This document shows, in pieces, positions 59,881 to 60,547 of a stretch of 60,547 nt of DNA. Each line of letters begins with the position of its first letter. Position 1 is the stretch's first letter. The DNA lies in the IMG/VR virus record IMGVR_UViG_3300009080_000013, positions 1-60,547 of that record. One strand, 5' to 3'. Position numbers and translations under genes: made by a program. The DNA comes from a virus. The notes beneath the pieces were generated by a model. The model was not told the origin of the DNA. It saw only the letters and a list, made by a program, of their open reading frames with translations, and ran no database searches.

Positions 59881-60249
59881 ATGAAAAAGGATATACTATA
59901 CACAATGGTTAAGATAGATAAGGAAAGGTTACTAAAACTTTTTCCTCCTATCCATGTAAATGTATTTACTCACCACTCAACTATTGAATGGAAACCAGAG
60001 GAATTAACAGTTCCACTGGGGAAAGAGGTAAACTTAACTATACTTGGAAGATTAACTAATGATAAAGTAGATGTTCTCCTGGTTAATAATCCATGGAGTA
60101 AAAACAAGTATCCTCACATTACCCTTTCAACTGCAGACGGCGTTGCCGCAAAGCAGAGTAATTATTATTTAGAAAAAGATTTCTATAAAATAAAAGAGGT
60201 TCAGGAAAAATCAGTAACTGGTATTATCACAGCAGCTTGGATTAAATAA
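59881..60249 (+). CDS. Possible 2H phosphoesterase-like protein
   Basis: 122 residues. Two H-x-T motifs, HST in NVFTHHSTIEW (His ~32) and HIT in NKYPHITLSTADG (His ~79), sit on beta strands about 47 residues apart, as in small 2H phosphoesterases and tRNA-ligase-type cyclic phosphodiesterase domains. The sequence EWKPEELTVPLGKEVNLTIL links them. Such enzymes open 2',3'-cyclic phosphates in RNA repair or cleave cyclic dinucleotides (anti-CBASS Acb1 of T4 has this fold). An ATG at 59905 is an alternative start. The call is tentative. Confidence 0.5.
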   Translation: MKKDILYTMVKIDKERLLKLFPPIHVNVFTHHSTIEWKPEELTVPLGKEVNLTILGRLTNDKVDVLLVNNPWSKNKYPHITLSTADGVAAKQSNYYLEKDFYKIKEVQEKSVTGIITAAWIK

Positions 60250-60277
60250 TGACAAGGGTATATTAGTTACACAGAAG

Positions 60278-60318
60278 TTTTTATTTGTGAAGAATTATTA
60301 TTATATTTATAGTATAAC
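60278..60318 (+). promoter_or_regulatory. Early promoter module, copy 5
   Basis: TTTTTATTTGTG (60278-60289) and TTATATTTATAGTATAAC (60301-60318), 23 bases start to start, preceded by ACACAGAA. 15 bases before the ATG at 60334. Confidence 0.65.
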
Positions 60319-60333
60319 AAAAACAAAATAATT

Positions 60334-60537
60334 ATGACTAATTGCGAAAGATGTAATAAAGAAACTAGGGTATTTACAATGTCTTGGTTTAATACTGAAA
60401 TGATATGTAAAGATTGTGATTATAAAGAATCACAGATGAAGGAGCTAAAGCATGCGAAAGAGGTAGAGCTAGAAGAATGTTTAAAAGGAAACTTTAATTT
60501 TAAAGGTATAGGTTTTCCAAAAGGTAATAACAATTAA
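60334..60537 (+). CDS. Small zinc-finger phage protein
   Basis: 67 residues with two CxxC pairs: TNCERCNKETRVFTMSWFNT and MICKDCDYKES, then ELEECLKGNFNFKGIGFPKG. This C..C...MS.FN...IC..C ... G..NF.GIG pattern is common in small zinc-binding proteins of large phages; function unknown. Driven by promoter copy 5. Confidence 0.7.
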   Translation: MTNCERCNKETRVFTMSWFNTEMICKDCDYKESQMKELKHAKEVELEECLKGNFNFKGIGFPKGNNN

Positions 60538-60547
60538 AATAAAATAA

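Overview
The window is a contiguous piece of a large, AT-rich, T4-like tailed phage genome. The host is most likely a marine Bacteroidetes (Flavobacteriia). The phage assignment rests on a T4-type large terminase, a gp6-like baseplate wedge, a gp26/gp51-like baseplate protein, a T4-type DNA alpha-glucosyltransferase homologue and tail fibres. The host assignment rests on A-rich leaders with few Shine-Dalgarno sites, a DUF3127 protein, a DUF4494-like protein, a Lacal_2735-type protein, a type IX secretion-like cargo protein and a lipoprotein with a Bacteroidetes-style acidic export signal. No tRNA, rRNA, CRISPR array or insertion sequence was recognised. All family assignments come from reading motifs by eye; no database search was run.

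Layout. 1-7.0 kb (minus): two paralogous tail fibres with a shared N-terminus, another fibre or baseplate protein and an amidoligase-like protein. 7.1-25.7 kb (mostly plus): the virion assembly block, with baseplate wedge, candidate small terminase, large terminase, an ECF-type sigma factor next to it, membrane proteins, two paralogous structural proteins (one carrying a lamin-tail domain), a gp26/gp51-like protein, a spanin-like protein and several large unrecognised structural proteins. The last of these appears to be extended by a -1 frameshift on a run of nine A. 25.7-28.0 kb: a DUF6378-like protein, the alpha-glucosyltransferase and a DUF3127 protein with an SSB-like tail. 28-46.4 kb: a membrane-active protein, then a tight minus-strand operon (peptidoglycan hydrolase, Nudix, DUF5824, cupin-like, a ribosomal protein bS21 homologue and others), then plus-strand genes that include an annexin-like protein, an acidic core-like protein, DUF192, a sugar dehydrogenase, a T9SS-type secreted protein and a class III nucleotidyl cyclase. 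Many proteins in this segment begin with a short peptide resembling the T4 capsid-targeting sequence and ending in a gp21-like (L/I/F)-x-E site. 46.4-49.1 kb (minus): a phage-encoded two-component system with a third membrane protein. 49.2-54.9 kb: a sugar epimerase, a GIY-YIG protein, a dockerin-bearing lipoprotein, and small overlapping genes including membrane proteins. 54.9-60.5 kb: a visibly more GC-rich stretch followed by small, probably early genes. These are driven by near-identical copies of one promoter module and separated by strong hairpin terminators.

The most interesting signals are the suite of proteins carrying capsid-targeting-like leaders (a possible arsenal packaged in the head and delivered with the DNA), the same cleavage-like signal repeated inside fused proteins, an in-frame TGA that interrupts an otherwise continuous gene, the -1 frameshift extension, the phage bS21, the two-component system, and the annexin-like and lamin-tail domains.
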